A program made the translations under genes and the position numbers. A stretch of DNA of 64,000 nt from Rhizobium ecuadorense (GTDB lineage: Bacteria; Pseudomonadota; Alphaproteobacteria; Rhizobiales; Rhizobiaceae). Shown here one piece after another: positions 26,813 through 35,852 of the stretch (its first letter is position 1; every line of letters starts with the position of its first letter). The notes under the pieces are model-generated. The model did not search any database. It was not told the DNA's origin and saw only the letters and a list, made by a program, of their open reading frames with translations. The DNA lies in NCBI RefSeq assembly GCF_001187535.1, contig NZ_LFIO01001733.1:1-64000 (forward strand). The letters run 5' to 3'.

Positions 26813-27259
26813 ATGGACGACATCTACAACAGCAAGATCCTCGAATTCGCCGGCAATATTCCGTTGACCGGCACATTGGCGGATGCCGATGCGAGCGCCC
26901 AGGCCTATTCGAAGCTGTGCGGTTCGAAGGTCAGGATCTGGCTGAAAATGGACGGCGATACCGTCACCGGTTTTGCCCATGACGTGAAGGCCTGCGCCCT
27001 CGGCCAGGCCTCGTCCTCGATCATGGCGCGCCATGTCGTCGGCGCGACATCGGGCGAATTGCGCCAGGCACGCCAGGATATGCTCGCCATGTTGAAGGCG
27101 GATGGAGCCGGGCCCGAGGGACGGTTCGAGGACATGCGCTATCTGCTGCCGGTGCGGGACTACAAGGCCCGCCATGCTTCGACGATGCTGACCTTCGATG
27201 CGGTCGTCGATGCGATCGGGCAGATCGAGGCGAATCGGGCTGAGTTTGTCGAGGCGTAA
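26813..27259 (+). CDS. IscU/NifU-like iron-sulfur scaffold protein
   Basis: 148 residues from ATG 26813. The fold signature of the IscU/SufU family is clear: SKLCGSKVRIWLKMD (Cys36) and KACALGQASSSIMA (Cys61). The third conserved cysteine, normally in a KCATL motif, is replaced: the segment reads KARHASTML, with His121 at that place. So it has only two of three standard cluster ligands, unless the histidine serves. Located directly before yidD (5-bp gap), so likely the first gene of a yidD-DUF1697 unit. Confidence 0.88.
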   Translation: MDDIYNSKILEFAGNIPLTGTLADADASAQAYSKLCGSKVRIWLKMDGDTVTGFAHDVKACALGQASSSIMARHVVGATSGELRQARQDMLAMLKADGAGPEGRFEDMRYLLPVRDYKARHASTMLTFDAVVDAIGQIEANRAEFVEA

Positions 27260-27264
27260 CTGAG

Positions 27265-27669
27265 ATGTGCGAGTTCTGCGCGCTGCAGGCAGGCGATGAG
27301 GACGACGGTGGCGCCGCCGGGCCCGACAAGCCGCGTGAAAAGGCCGCACGTATTTCCCGCAATTATACCGGTCCGTTCCGTAAGACTCCCGACCGTCTGC
27401 TCGGCATGGGGTTCATCCGTCTCTACCAGTTGACGCTTTCCGGCTTTGTCGGCAATTCCTGCCGCCATATCCCGACCTGCTCCGAATATGGCTACGAGTC
27501 GATCGCCCGTCACGGCCTGTGGGCCGGCGGCTGGATGACGCTGTTTCGCGTCGGCCGCTGCGGCCCCGGCGGCACCAGCGGCCTCGACCGGGTGCCGGAG
27601 ATGCTGGACGACAAATTCCGCTGGTGGACGCCGTGGCGGTATTTCTTCCTCGGACGCAAGAGAGAGTGA
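27265..27669 (+). CDS. yidD: Membrane protein insertion efficiency factor YidD
   Basis: 134 residues, longer than the usual 70-90. The conserved core (RLLGMGFIRLYQLTLSGFVGNSCRHIPTCSEYGYESIARHG ... GRCGPGGTSGLDRVPE) starts at about residue 43; it is a peripheral membrane protein that helps YidC insert proteins. The first 40 residues are an extra piece starting MCEFCALQAGDEDDGG, a CxxC followed by an acidic stretch. Follows the scaffold gene by 5 bp and is followed 5 bp later by a DUF1697 gene. Confidence 0.93.
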   Translation: MCEFCALQAGDEDDGGAAGPDKPREKAARISRNYTGPFRKTPDRLLGMGFIRLYQLTLSGFVGNSCRHIPTCSEYGYESIARHGLWAGGWMTLFRVGRCGPGGTSGLDRVPEMLDDKFRWWTPWRYFFLGRKRE

Positions 27670-27674
27670 GGGCC

Positions 27675-28202
27675 ATGGGCATGTTCGTCGCACTTCTGCA
27701 CAGCATCGTCCTGACGCCCGACCGCCGCGTCATCATGGAAGATCTGCGCGCGCTTGCCAAAGAGCTTGGCTATCGCGAGCCGCGCACCCTGGTTTCCACC
27801 GGCAATCTGGTTTTCGAGGCCGACGACGTCAGGCCGCACGAACTCGAGGTCGCGCTGGAAGAGGGGTTCGAAGAGAAATTCGGCAAACATGTCGATATCA
27901 TCGTGCGCAGCGACTGCACCTGGATGGCGCTTTGCGGCACCAATCCTTTCAGGGACGGCAGCGGCGACCAGGTCATTGTCCGGGTGATGAGGCTGCCGGT
28001 CGATCCTGAGAAGGTGGAGGCGCTGAAACCGCTGATGACGGAGGGACAGCGCATCGCCATCGTCGGCGGCGATCTCTGGATCGATTTCGCCGGCAAACCC
28101 AGCCAATCCAAATTGCTTTCGGCACTGACGACCAAGCGGCTCGGCATCGGGACGATGCGCAATTGGAACACGGTGTGCGGCCTGACGGACATGCTGTTCT
28201 AG
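27675..28202 (+). CDS. DUF1697-family protein
   Basis: 175 residues from ATG 27675 (GTGAGGGCC upstream). Pattern MFVALLHSIVLTPDRRVIMEDLRALAKELGYREPRTLVSTGNLVFEA matches DUF1697, small cytoplasmic alpha/beta proteins of unknown activity. Part of the scaffold-yidD-DUF1697 run by tight spacing. Confidence 0.9.
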   Translation: MGMFVALLHSIVLTPDRRVIMEDLRALAKELGYREPRTLVSTGNLVFEADDVRPHELEVALEEGFEEKFGKHVDIIVRSDCTWMALCGTNPFRDGSGDQVIVRVMRLPVDPEKVEALKPLMTEGQRIAIVGGDLWIDFAGKPSQSKLLSALTTKRLGIGTMRNWNTVCGLTDMLF

Positions 28203-28318
28203 ATGCAGGAAGAGCACGGTCTTTGAAAGTTTTCACCGCGAGTTGAAAAATGCACTTGCAGTTGAATAAGTCGCGGATATCTGTGTATTTCCTCTCCTGG
28301 TTTTGAAAATCCGCGCAA

Positions 28319-30919
28319 ATGAAGTTTTTCACTTATCTCGCAACCGCGTCACTTCTTCTCGTTGTCTCCATTGTCAATTCTCCCATAACCTGGGCGAGTG
28401 GCGCGGACCTTACATCCGGCGCCAGGTGCCGCCATCTGGCGCGTGATGAAGTAGAAATCAACAATCTCGCTTACTGGCGGGATGCGCTTGCCGCTTGCGA
28501 AGCCTATTTGGAGGCAGAACCAAGCTCCATCGACGCCCGTTATTTCTGGCTCGCCAGCAAGTTCAATCTTCAGCAATATGAGCCGGCACTTGCCGGATTC
28601 GAGGAATTGGCGGCCCAGGGGCACGCTCCCTCCATGGATTATCTGGCGGCGGCATCTGCTTACGGTTTCGGACGTGAGCGCGATTTCAATACCGCGCTGT
28701 CCTGGCTGAGGAAGGCAAGAGAAGCAAACGATCCGCGCTCCGCCGATTATCTCGGAGAGATGTATAAGCTGGGATGGGGAGTTCCGCAGGACTTCGTCAT
28801 GGCGCGGTCCTATTTCGAACTTGCAGAACGGCTGGGCTATGTTCCGGCCAAGAGATCGCTTTCCTGGATGTATCTGGATGGGGTCGGTGTTTCGGTCGAC
28901 GCCGAGCGAGCTTTCGAATTGCTTTCAGCCGCAGCACAAAAGGGCGATGAGAGAGCGATAACGGACATCGCATTCCTTTACACAAGAGGTATTGGAACGG
29001 AAAAGAACGCCGAACGCGCTGTTACCATGCTGGACGATCTGGTGCGGAGAGGCTCCGCCGATGGGATGAGGACCCTTGCTCGATTTTATCTGAAAGATGG
29101 GGACAAGGCGCAGAAAAAGACGGCGCTCGATCTCCTCGAGAAAGCCGTGGTGCTTGGCGACGGCAGCGCGATGAGGACGCTGGCAGACGTTTACATCGCG
29201 GGCAAGGAAACGGAGCGAGACTTCGCGAAGGCAGAGGCCCTGCTGGATCAGGCAATTACGCAACGGATAATCGCTGCCTATCGCGGCAAGGCTGGGCTTT
29301 TCCTGAACATGCCCGATCCGCGCTATGACCAAGCCATGTACTGGATGAAAGAAGCCGCCTCTCGCGGAGATGCCCGTGCCATGGCGGATGTGGGCAGTAT
29401 ATATGAGCAGGGTAAAGGTGCGCCGGCAGACGAAGGCGAAGCCCGCATCTGGTATGAAAAATCTGCCGAACTCGGAGATTCAAGCGGTGCCCGACATTTC
29501 GGCCAATCGCTCTATATGGGAACGGGTGGTCCTCGCGACGTCGAAAACGGTGTTAAGTGGCTCGAGAAGTCGGCTGCTTCGGGCGACACCTATGCCATGC
29601 GGATCCTTGCCTACGGTTATGAAAACGGCAGCGGTCTTCCGAAGGATGCGGTGAAAGCTTTCGAATGGTTCCAGAAGGCGGCCAACGAAGGAGATGAGGA
29701 CGCATATCTTGAAGTCGCGGACCGTTCCTATGACGGTACGGGTACGACTGTCGACGCCAAAAAATCCTTTGCCTGGTATTTCAAGGCCGCCGAAAGTGGT
29801 TCGGCCAAGGCCCAATATTGTGTTGGGCTTATGTATGAAAGAGGCGAAGGTACTGCTCAGGATTCGAGAGAAGCCGTACACTGGTTCAAGGCCGCTGCGG
29901 AGAACGGATATATCGAGGCCTTCGCCGAGCTTGGCGAAATGTACGCCAATGATGCCAATCTGCCACGAGACGACGGCAAGTCGATCGACTATCTGGAAAA
30001 AGGCGCGGCCGCTGATAACGCCACGGCGATGATCCTGCTCGGCATCAAATATGAGGATGGCGATGGGGTCGTTCGCGACTATGCGAAAGCGATCGAGTGG
30101 TACGAAGCCGCGGCGAACAAGAAATCTGCCGACGCGATGTACAGGCTCGGGACTCTCTATCGAGGAGCGGATGGAAACCTGAAGGATTTCGGCAAGGCTC
30201 TGGAATGGCTGACGAAGGCCGGGGCCTATGGAAATGCGAAAGCCCAATACTCCCTGGGCGATATGTACGAATATGGGCAGGGCGTGCCTATTGATCGCTC
30301 CAAGGCGCTCAGCTGGTTCATGATGGCGGCCTTCAAGCAATATCCTGAAGCGATGAACGCCGTCGGCTATTACTACCAGAACGGCATTGGCACCAAAGAG
30401 GACCAGACCATCGCCCGCAACTGGTTTCAGAAGGCGGCCGATGCGGGATCTGCGGCCGGCGCTCTTAATCTTGCGTGGTATTACGAGAACGGCAAGGATC
30501 AAGACCAGGCTATCGCATTCCAATATTACAAGAAATCCGCCGAGCTGAATTCGGCCGGCGGCATGTTCGCGCTCGGGCGTTTCTACGACGATGGCCTCGG
30601 AATTGCTGTCAACCGGCAAGAAGCCATCAAATGGTATCTCCGAGCCGCTGACGCGGGCTACCGAAGAGCCGCCTATCGACTTGCCTATGCTTACGATGCG
30701 ACCTTCAGCTCCGACAATGCGGCCGAGAACATCCTTCTCGCGATCCAGCAGGGCGACAGGCAGATTACCGATGAGTTGAAGGCTTTTTCGCCTTTCACCC
30801 GCACAGCGCTAAAGAGGAGCCTGTCACGGCGCGGCCTTTACGATGGGTCTATCGACGATGAAATCGATCAACCCTTGAAATCGGCTCTCAAGAGCTATGC
30901 GGGAAGCTATGGCGGATAG
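28319..30919 (+). CDS. Secreted Sel1-repeat protein with a C-terminal peptidoglycan-binding-like motif
   Basis: 866 residues. Signal peptide in residues 1-28 (LATASLLLVVSIVNSPITWAS). Nearly all of the rest is about twenty Sel1-type repeats of 36 residues (pattern A..WY.KAAE.G...A...LG.MYE.G.G...D). The last 40 residues (ALKRSLSRRGLYDGSIDDEIDQPLKSALKSY) look like a peptidoglycan-binding domain half. Periplasmic Sel1 proteins act as protein-binding scaffolds; the rhizobial regulator ExoR is a much shorter relative. Codon use is less biased than in neighbours, and no strong ribosome binding site is visible. Confidence 0.88.
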   Translation: MKFFTYLATASLLLVVSIVNSPITWASGADLTSGARCRHLARDEVEINNLAYWRDALAACEAYLEAEPSSIDARYFWLASKFNLQQYEPALAGFEELAAQGHAPSMDYLAAASAYGFGRERDFNTALSWLRKAREANDPRSADYLGEMYKLGWGVPQDFVMARSYFELAERLGYVPAKRSLSWMYLDGVGVSVDAERAFELLSAAAQKGDERAITDIAFLYTRGIGTEKNAERAVTMLDDLVRRGSADGMRTLARFYLKDGDKAQKKTALDLLEKAVVLGDGSAMRTLADVYIAGKETERDFAKAEALLDQAITQRIIAAYRGKAGLFLNMPDPRYDQAMYWMKEAASRGDARAMADVGSIYEQGKGAPADEGEARIWYEKSAELGDSSGARHFGQSLYMGTGGPRDVENGVKWLEKSAASGDTYAMRILAYGYENGSGLPKDAVKAFEWFQKAANEGDEDAYLEVADRSYDGTGTTVDAKKSFAWYFKAAESGSAKAQYCVGLMYERGEGTAQDSREAVHWFKAAAENGYIEAFAELGEMYANDANLPRDDGKSIDYLEKGAAADNATAMILLGIKYEDGDGVVRDYAKAIEWYEAAANKKSADAMYRLGTLYRGADGNLKDFGKALEWLTKAGAYGNAKAQYSLGDMYEYGQGVPIDRSKALSWFMMAAFKQYPEAMNAVGYYYQNGIGTKEDQTIARNWFQKAADAGSAAGALNLAWYYENGKDQDQAIAFQYYKKSAELNSAGGMFALGRFYDDGLGIAVNRQEAIKWYLRAADAGYRRAAYRLAYAYDATFSSDNAAENILLAIQQGDRQITDELKAFSPFTRTALKRSLSRRGLYDGSIDDEIDQPLKSALKSYAGSYGG

Positions 30920-31059
30920 GCGCTGTGTTTCGTTTCGCCTCGCTTCTCCTTTACTAGCGCCGCAAATCTGAGTATCAGGCGGCGGCGCATCCAAAGAACG
31001 GAGGCGCTTGCGTTTCAACCACCCGCATTCGTTGGCGGGACTGGACAAGGAGAATTTCG

Positions 31060-33066
31060 ATGTCTGAAGCCATTTCCCTGACATTTCCCGATGGTTCCGT
31101 GCGCAGCTTTCCGGCTGGCGCAACCGGCAGGGATGTCGCCGAATCCATTTCCAAGTCGCTCGCCAAGAGCGCAGTCGCCATTGCGCTCGACGGCGCCGTG
31201 CAGGATCTTTCCGATGCCGTCACCGATGGCAGGATCGAGATCATCACCCGCAAGGACGGCCGCGCGCTGGAGCTCATCCGGCATGATGCTGCGCACGTCA
31301 TGGCTGAAGCCGTGCAGGAGCTCTGGCCCGGCACGCAGGTGACGATCGGCCCGGTCATCGAAAACGGCTTCTATTACGACTTCGCCAAGAACGAGCCCTT
31401 CACGCCCGACGATCTGCCGAAGATCGAGAAGAAAATGAAGGAGATCATTGCCCGCAATGCGCCCTTCACCAAGCAGATCTGGTCGCGCGAGAAAGCCAAG
31501 GAAGTCTTTGCCGCCAAGGGCGAGCAGTACAAGGTCGAGCTCGTCGACGCCATCCCGGCTGGCCAGGATCTGAAGATTTACAATCAGGGAGAGTGGTTCG
31601 ACCTTTGCCGCGGCCCGCATATGGCCTCTACCGGCCAGGTGGGCACGGCCTTCAAGCTGATGAAGGTTGCCGGCGCTTATTGGCGCGGCGACAGCAACAA
31701 CGCCATGTTGTCCCGCATCTACGGCACGGCATGGGCCGACCAGGCCGATCTCGACAACTACCTGCACATGCTGGCGGAAGCCGAAAAGCGCGACCATCGC
31801 AAGCTCGGCCGCGAAATGGATCTGTTCCATTTCCAGGAGGAAGGCCCGGGCGTCGTCTTCTGGCATGGCAAGGGCTGGCGCATCTTCCAGGCGCTCGTCT
31901 CCTATATGCGTCGCCGGCTCGCGGTCGATTATGAAGAGGTCAACGCGCCGCAGGTACTCGATACCGCGCTCTGGGAAACCTCGGGTCACTGGGGCTGGTA
32001 TCAGGAAAACATGTTCGCTGTGAAATCGGCGCATGCGATGACGCATCCGGAAGACAAGGAAGCCGATAATCGCGTCTTTGCGCTGAAGCCGATGAACTGC
32101 CCCGGCCACGTGCAGATCTTCAAGCACGGGCTGAAGTCCTATCGCGAACTGCCGATCCGTCTGGCCGAATTCGGTCTGGTGCATCGCTACGAGCCTTCGG
32201 GCGCGCTGCATGGGCTGATGCGCGTGCGCGGTTTCACGCAGGACGACGCGCACATCTTCTGCACCGACGAGCAGATGGCCGCCGAATGCCTGAAGATCAA
32301 CGATCTGATCCTGTCGGTCTACGAAGATTTCGGCTTCAAGGAAATCGTCGTCAAACTTTCCACCCGGCCGGAAAAGCGCGTCGGTTCCGACGCACTCTGG
32401 GATCGCGCCGAAGCCGTAATGACCGACGTGCTGAATACAATCGAGGCGCAGTCCGAGGGCCGCATCAAGACCGGCATTCTGCCGGGCGAGGGCGCCTTCT
32501 ACGGGCCGAAGTTCGAATATACGCTGAAGGATGCGATCGGTCGCGAATGGCAGTGCGGCACGACGCAGGTCGATTTCAACCTGCCTGAGCGATTCGGCGC
32601 CTTCTATATCGACAGCAACTCCGAAAAGACGCAGCCGGTGATGATCCATCGCGCCATCTGCGGCTCGATGGAACGCTTCCTCGGTATCCTGATCGAAAAC
32701 TTCGCCGGCCATCTGCCGCTCTGGGTGTCGCCACTGCAGGTGGTGGTCGCGACGATCACTTCGGAAGCCGACGCTTACGGGCTTGAAGTGGCCGAGGCGC
32801 TGCGCGAGGCCGGTCTCAACGTCGAGACCGATTTCCGCAACGAGAAGATCAACTACAAGGTCCGCGAACATTCGGTCACCAAGGTGCCTGTCATCATCGT
32901 CTGCGGCAGGAAGGAAGCCGAGGAGCGCACGGTCAATATCCGCCGCCTCGGCAGCCAGGACCAGGTTTCGATGGGGCTCGACGCCGCCGTCGACAGCCTT
33001 GCCTTGGAAGCGACGCCGCCAGACGTCCGTCGCAAGGCCGAAGCAAGGAAAGCCAGGGCGGCCTGA
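31060..33066 (+). CDS. thrS: Threonyl-tRNA synthetase
   Basis: 668 residues; AAGGAGAATTTCG precedes the ATG. Class II synthetase charging tRNA-Thr. N-terminal TGS domain (FPDGSVRSFPAGATGRDVAESI), editing domain with HDAAHVMAEAVQELWPGTQVTIGPV and the zinc-binding FDLCRGPH, catalytic core with MNCPGHVQIF and RVRGFTQDDAHIFC, and a C-terminal anticodon domain. A short CCCGC/GCGGG hairpin at 31022-31039 in the leader ends about 20 bp before the start; it is not shown to regulate. Confidence 0.97.
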   Translation: MSEAISLTFPDGSVRSFPAGATGRDVAESISKSLAKSAVAIALDGAVQDLSDAVTDGRIEIITRKDGRALELIRHDAAHVMAEAVQELWPGTQVTIGPVIENGFYYDFAKNEPFTPDDLPKIEKKMKEIIARNAPFTKQIWSREKAKEVFAAKGEQYKVELVDAIPAGQDLKIYNQGEWFDLCRGPHMASTGQVGTAFKLMKVAGAYWRGDSNNAMLSRIYGTAWADQADLDNYLHMLAEAEKRDHRKLGREMDLFHFQEEGPGVVFWHGKGWRIFQALVSYMRRRLAVDYEEVNAPQVLDTALWETSGHWGWYQENMFAVKSAHAMTHPEDKEADNRVFALKPMNCPGHVQIFKHGLKSYRELPIRLAEFGLVHRYEPSGALHGLMRVRGFTQDDAHIFCTDEQMAAECLKINDLILSVYEDFGFKEIVVKLSTRPEKRVGSDALWDRAEAVMTDVLNTIEAQSEGRIKTGILPGEGAFYGPKFEYTLKDAIGREWQCGTTQVDFNLPERFGAFYIDSNSEKTQPVMIHRAICGSMERFLGILIENFAGHLPLWVSPLQVVVATITSEADAYGLEVAEALREAGLNVETDFRNEKINYKVREHSVTKVPVIIVCGRKEAEERTVNIRRLGSQDQVSMGLDAAVDSLALEATPPDVRRKAEARKARAA

Positions 33067-33079
33067 TAAACGCCTCTAT

Positions 33080-33108
33080 CCGACAGCGCCGGGCTACGGC
33101 GCTGTCGG
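33080..33108 (+). terminator. Hairpin downstream of thrS
   Basis: CCGACAGCGCC and GGCGCTGTCGG form an 11-bp perfect stem around a seven-base loop, 14 bp after the thrS stop. No T-run follows. Confidence 0.65.
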
Positions 33109-33321
33109 AAATCTGATCAAAGGCCGCGATATTGCCGTCACGATCATGCAGCGAATAAACACGCTGCAATGCGCTTCAAAGAATTTCCCATGCCAAAGAT
33201 GGAACGCGCGCTCGGAACGCTTCCTGTCTGGACGGTCAGCGGCGCTATCATGAGCCTCTCATGTCAGCGGTGCTGCCGAAGCGCGCCCGTCCCGGCTGAG
33301 CCGAGACCGCTTGCGGTACAA

Positions 33322-34422
33322 TCAATCGAGACTGGAGTCGTCGCCGCCTTGCGGCGCGAGCTGTTCGTAGGACGGGAGTGGCGCCACCGGAGCCGGCTGG
33401 ACGCCTGGCGGCGGCGGCGTGCCGACAGGCACTTGCTGCACCGTGCGGGCCGCGTCGTTCACCGGCGGCTGCGGCTGCTGGTCCTTCATCAGAACCTCGA
33501 CATCGGTATTCCTGCCGGCGACGACGGTGAAATCGCGCTGGTAGATCTTGTCCTTGTTGCGGGCGACGGCGGAATATCCGCCTTCGGCGAGAACCATGGT
33601 CGGGAAGGCGCTGACGCTTTCGCCGACGCTGTCGCCGGCCGCTGTCAGGATCGACCATGCCGTATCGGCGATCGCCTCGCCGCCGGCATCGGAGACCAGC
33701 TTGAAGGTGACCTGCGCGGCGCGATGCTGGATCGTCGCTTCGGTCAGCTTGCCGGCTTCGACCTGGATATCGGCGCGGATGACGGCATTGACGCTGCCAT
33801 ATTCGGAAACGATGTGATAGGTGCCGGCATTGAGACGGACGACGGTGTTCGGCGAGACATCGGCCACGACGAGGCCGCGCTCGCCGTCGTCGCGCACTTC
33901 CGAGGAATAGATCGAGAAGCTCAACTGGTCGGGGCGGATGCGGGCATCGGTGCCGGAGACGGCATTGAGCAGCAGGCCGCCGGCATCGAGCACCATCACC
34001 TGCTTGTCGACCTCGCCGTCAGCGGGCACGGTCAGTTTCTTGGTGACGCCGGCGCGGCCGAAAGAGACGTTGACGAAATAATCGCCGGGAGCGAGCTGGA
34101 AGGCAGCGGGTCCGCCCTTGGCGCTGGCAATCAGCGGCAGCTTGCCGTCGGCTCCGGCGATCGGGCTGAAGACATACCAGGAGAGGCCCTCTTCGACCGG
34201 CGTGCCGTCCGCCGTCAGCTTGGCTTCCATCGGCACGTCGCGCAGCTTGACCCCTTCGGCCGCAGCACCCGGTGCGATGAAAGCATCGAGCTTCGGCATC
34301 TTCGACGTCGATTCAAGCTGTTTGAACTCCTTGAAGGCATCCTGAGCGCCGGCGCCTGGAGGCGTCAGGATCGTCAGGGCAATGGCAAGGCCGATGCGTG
34401 CAAAAGGCGAAATGCCAAACAT
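33322..34422 (-). CDS. Secreted protein of unknown function
   Basis: 366 residues from ATG 34422; a GTG at 34464 gives 14 more. Signal peptide ARIGLAIALTILTPPGAGA in the first 27 residues. The mature part looks like three or four repeats of an immunoglobulin-like beta fold of carboxypeptidase-regulatory type (LAPGDYFVNVSFG, LNAGTYHIVSEYG, LAEGGYSAVARN recur about every 90 residues). A proline-rich end follows (VPVGTPPPPGVQPAPVAPLP). No family recognised with certainty. Not linked to a neighbour in an operon. Confidence 0.75.
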   Translation of the reverse strand: MFGISPFARIGLAIALTILTPPGAGAQDAFKEFKQLESTSKMPKLDAFIAPGAAAEGVKLRDVPMEAKLTADGTPVEEGLSWYVFSPIAGADGKLPLIASAKGGPAAFQLAPGDYFVNVSFGRAGVTKKLTVPADGEVDKQVMVLDAGGLLLNAVSGTDARIRPDQLSFSIYSSEVRDDGERGLVVADVSPNTVVRLNAGTYHIVSEYGSVNAVIRADIQVEAGKLTEATIQHRAAQVTFKLVSDAGGEAIADTAWSILTAAGDSVGESVSAFPTMVLAEGGYSAVARNKDKIYQRDFTVVAGRNTDVEVLMKDQQPQPPVNDAARTVQQVPVGTPPPPGVQPAPVAPLPSYEQLAPQGGDDSSLD

Positions 34423-34535
34423 CTGTTTCGTGAACCGATTGACTTCTGAAATCGCAAAGGCCACTTCAAGACCAACGCGATGGCAAATTCAAGACCCGCC
34501 CATTGCAGCAGCATAAAAATGAGAGTTTCTCCCGC

Positions 34536-35120
34536 ATGAAATCCGATATCAAGCTGATCGACTACCTCGCCGTGCGCCGCTCCATCCCCGCGTTCCAGAT
34601 GTGCGAACCAGGCCCGGAGAAGGCCGAAATCGAGGAAATCCTGCGTCTTGCCTCGCGTGTTCCCGATCACGGCAAGATCGCGCCATGGCGCTTCATCGTC
34701 TATCGCGGAGATGAGCGCGCCCGCCTCGGCGAAGAGCTTCTGACCTTGGCACTTCAGACGAAACCCGAGCTTTCCGAAGAGATGATCCAGGTCGAGCGCG
34801 CCCGTTTCACCCGTGCGCCGGTGGTGGTTGCCGTCGTCAGCAAGGCAGGACCGCATATCAAGATCCCGGAATGGGAGCAGTTGATGTCGGCCGGCGCGCT
34901 TTGCTTCAACGTCATCCTCGCCGCCAATGCCAGCGGTTATGTCGCCAACTGGCTGACGGAATGGTTCGCCTATGACGAGCGCGCCTATCCGCTGCTCGGC
35001 GTCGGGCCCGACGAAAAGGTGGCGGGCTTCATCCACATCGGCTCGACGACGTTTCCGGCCATCGAGCGGCCGCGGCCGGAGCTTGCCGATACCGTGACCT
35101 GGGTCGGCGGGGAGAACTGA
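34536..35120 (+). CDS. Nitroreductase-family FMN protein
   Basis: 194 residues from ATG 34536. Nitroreductase fold of the YdjA type: IDYLAVRRSIPAFQM at the start, SRVPDHGKIAPWRFIVY (flavin-binding), then LCFNVILAANASGYVANWLTEWFAYDERAY. An FMN oxidoreductase using NAD(P)H; natural substrate unknown. Its stop codon overlaps the start of the next gene (TGATG), which encodes another flavin reductase, so both are made together. Confidence 0.9.
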   Translation: MKSDIKLIDYLAVRRSIPAFQMCEPGPEKAEIEEILRLASRVPDHGKIAPWRFIVYRGDERARLGEELLTLALQTKPELSEEMIQVERARFTRAPVVVAVVSKAGPHIKIPEWEQLMSAGALCFNVILAANASGYVANWLTEWFAYDERAYPLLGVGPDEKVAGFIHIGSTTFPAIERPRPELADTVTWVGGEN

Positions 35121-35731
35121 TGTTTTACACCACCGACGAGAACCGGCACGGGCTGGCGCATGATCCGTTCAAGGCGATCGTGTCGCCGCGCCCGATCGGC
35201 TGGATCGGCAGCAAGGGCAGGGACGGTTCGATCAACCTCGCCCCCTATTCCTTCTTCAATGCCGTTGCCGACCGCCCGAAGCTGGTGATGTTTTCGTCCG
35301 CAGGGCGCAAGGACAGCCAGCGCAACGCGGCCCAGACCGGCGTCTTCACCTGCAATTTCGTGGGTCGCGATCTCGCCGAGAAGATGAACCTTTCCTCGGC
35401 GGCGCTGCCCTATGGCGAGAGCGAATTTGCTTTCGCCGGGCTGACGCCGAAGCAGGCCGAGCTCATCGACGCGCCCTATGTCGGCGAGGCTTTCGCGGTG
35501 CTCGAATGCAGGGTCACCGAGATCATCGAGCCGAAGACGCTGTCGGGCACACCGTCGGAAAACGTCCTCGTCTTCGGTGAGGTGGTCGGCATCCGCATTG
35601 ACGAGGCGATCGTCAGGGATGGCCGTCTCGACATGTCGATCGCTCGGCCTTTGGCCCGTATGGGCTACATGGATTACAGCGAAGGCAGCGATGTTTTCGA
35701 GATGATGCGGCCGCACCTGCCGAAGGTTTAG
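35120..35731 (+). CDS. Flavin reductase-family (FMN-binding) protein
   Basis: 203 residues. Starts with MFYTTDENRHGLAHDPFKAIVSPRPIGWIGS, characteristic of the flavin-reductase split-barrel family, then NLAPYSFFNAVADRPKLVMFSS. Probably reduces FMN for a partner oxidoreductase. Translationally coupled to the nitroreductase gene by a TGATG overlap, which argues the two act on one pathway. Confidence 0.9.
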   Translation: MFYTTDENRHGLAHDPFKAIVSPRPIGWIGSKGRDGSINLAPYSFFNAVADRPKLVMFSSAGRKDSQRNAAQTGVFTCNFVGRDLAEKMNLSSAALPYGESEFAFAGLTPKQAELIDAPYVGEAFAVLECRVTEIIEPKTLSGTPSENVLVFGEVVGIRIDEAIVRDGRLDMSIARPLARMGYMDYSEGSDVFEMMRPHLPKV

Positions 35732-35852
35732 ATCGGCCGCAAGGCATATAAAGGCTTAAGAAATATGGTGAACCAATCTTAAACCTTTTGCCGCTACCGT
35801 CGCAGCATTGAATGAAACGCGAGGGAATCGCGTTCAAGTGCTGGGGCGTCGC

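Noticed and set aside
31015..32871. Long open frame opposite thrS
   Set aside because: Same reason: the sense strand encodes a full synthetase.
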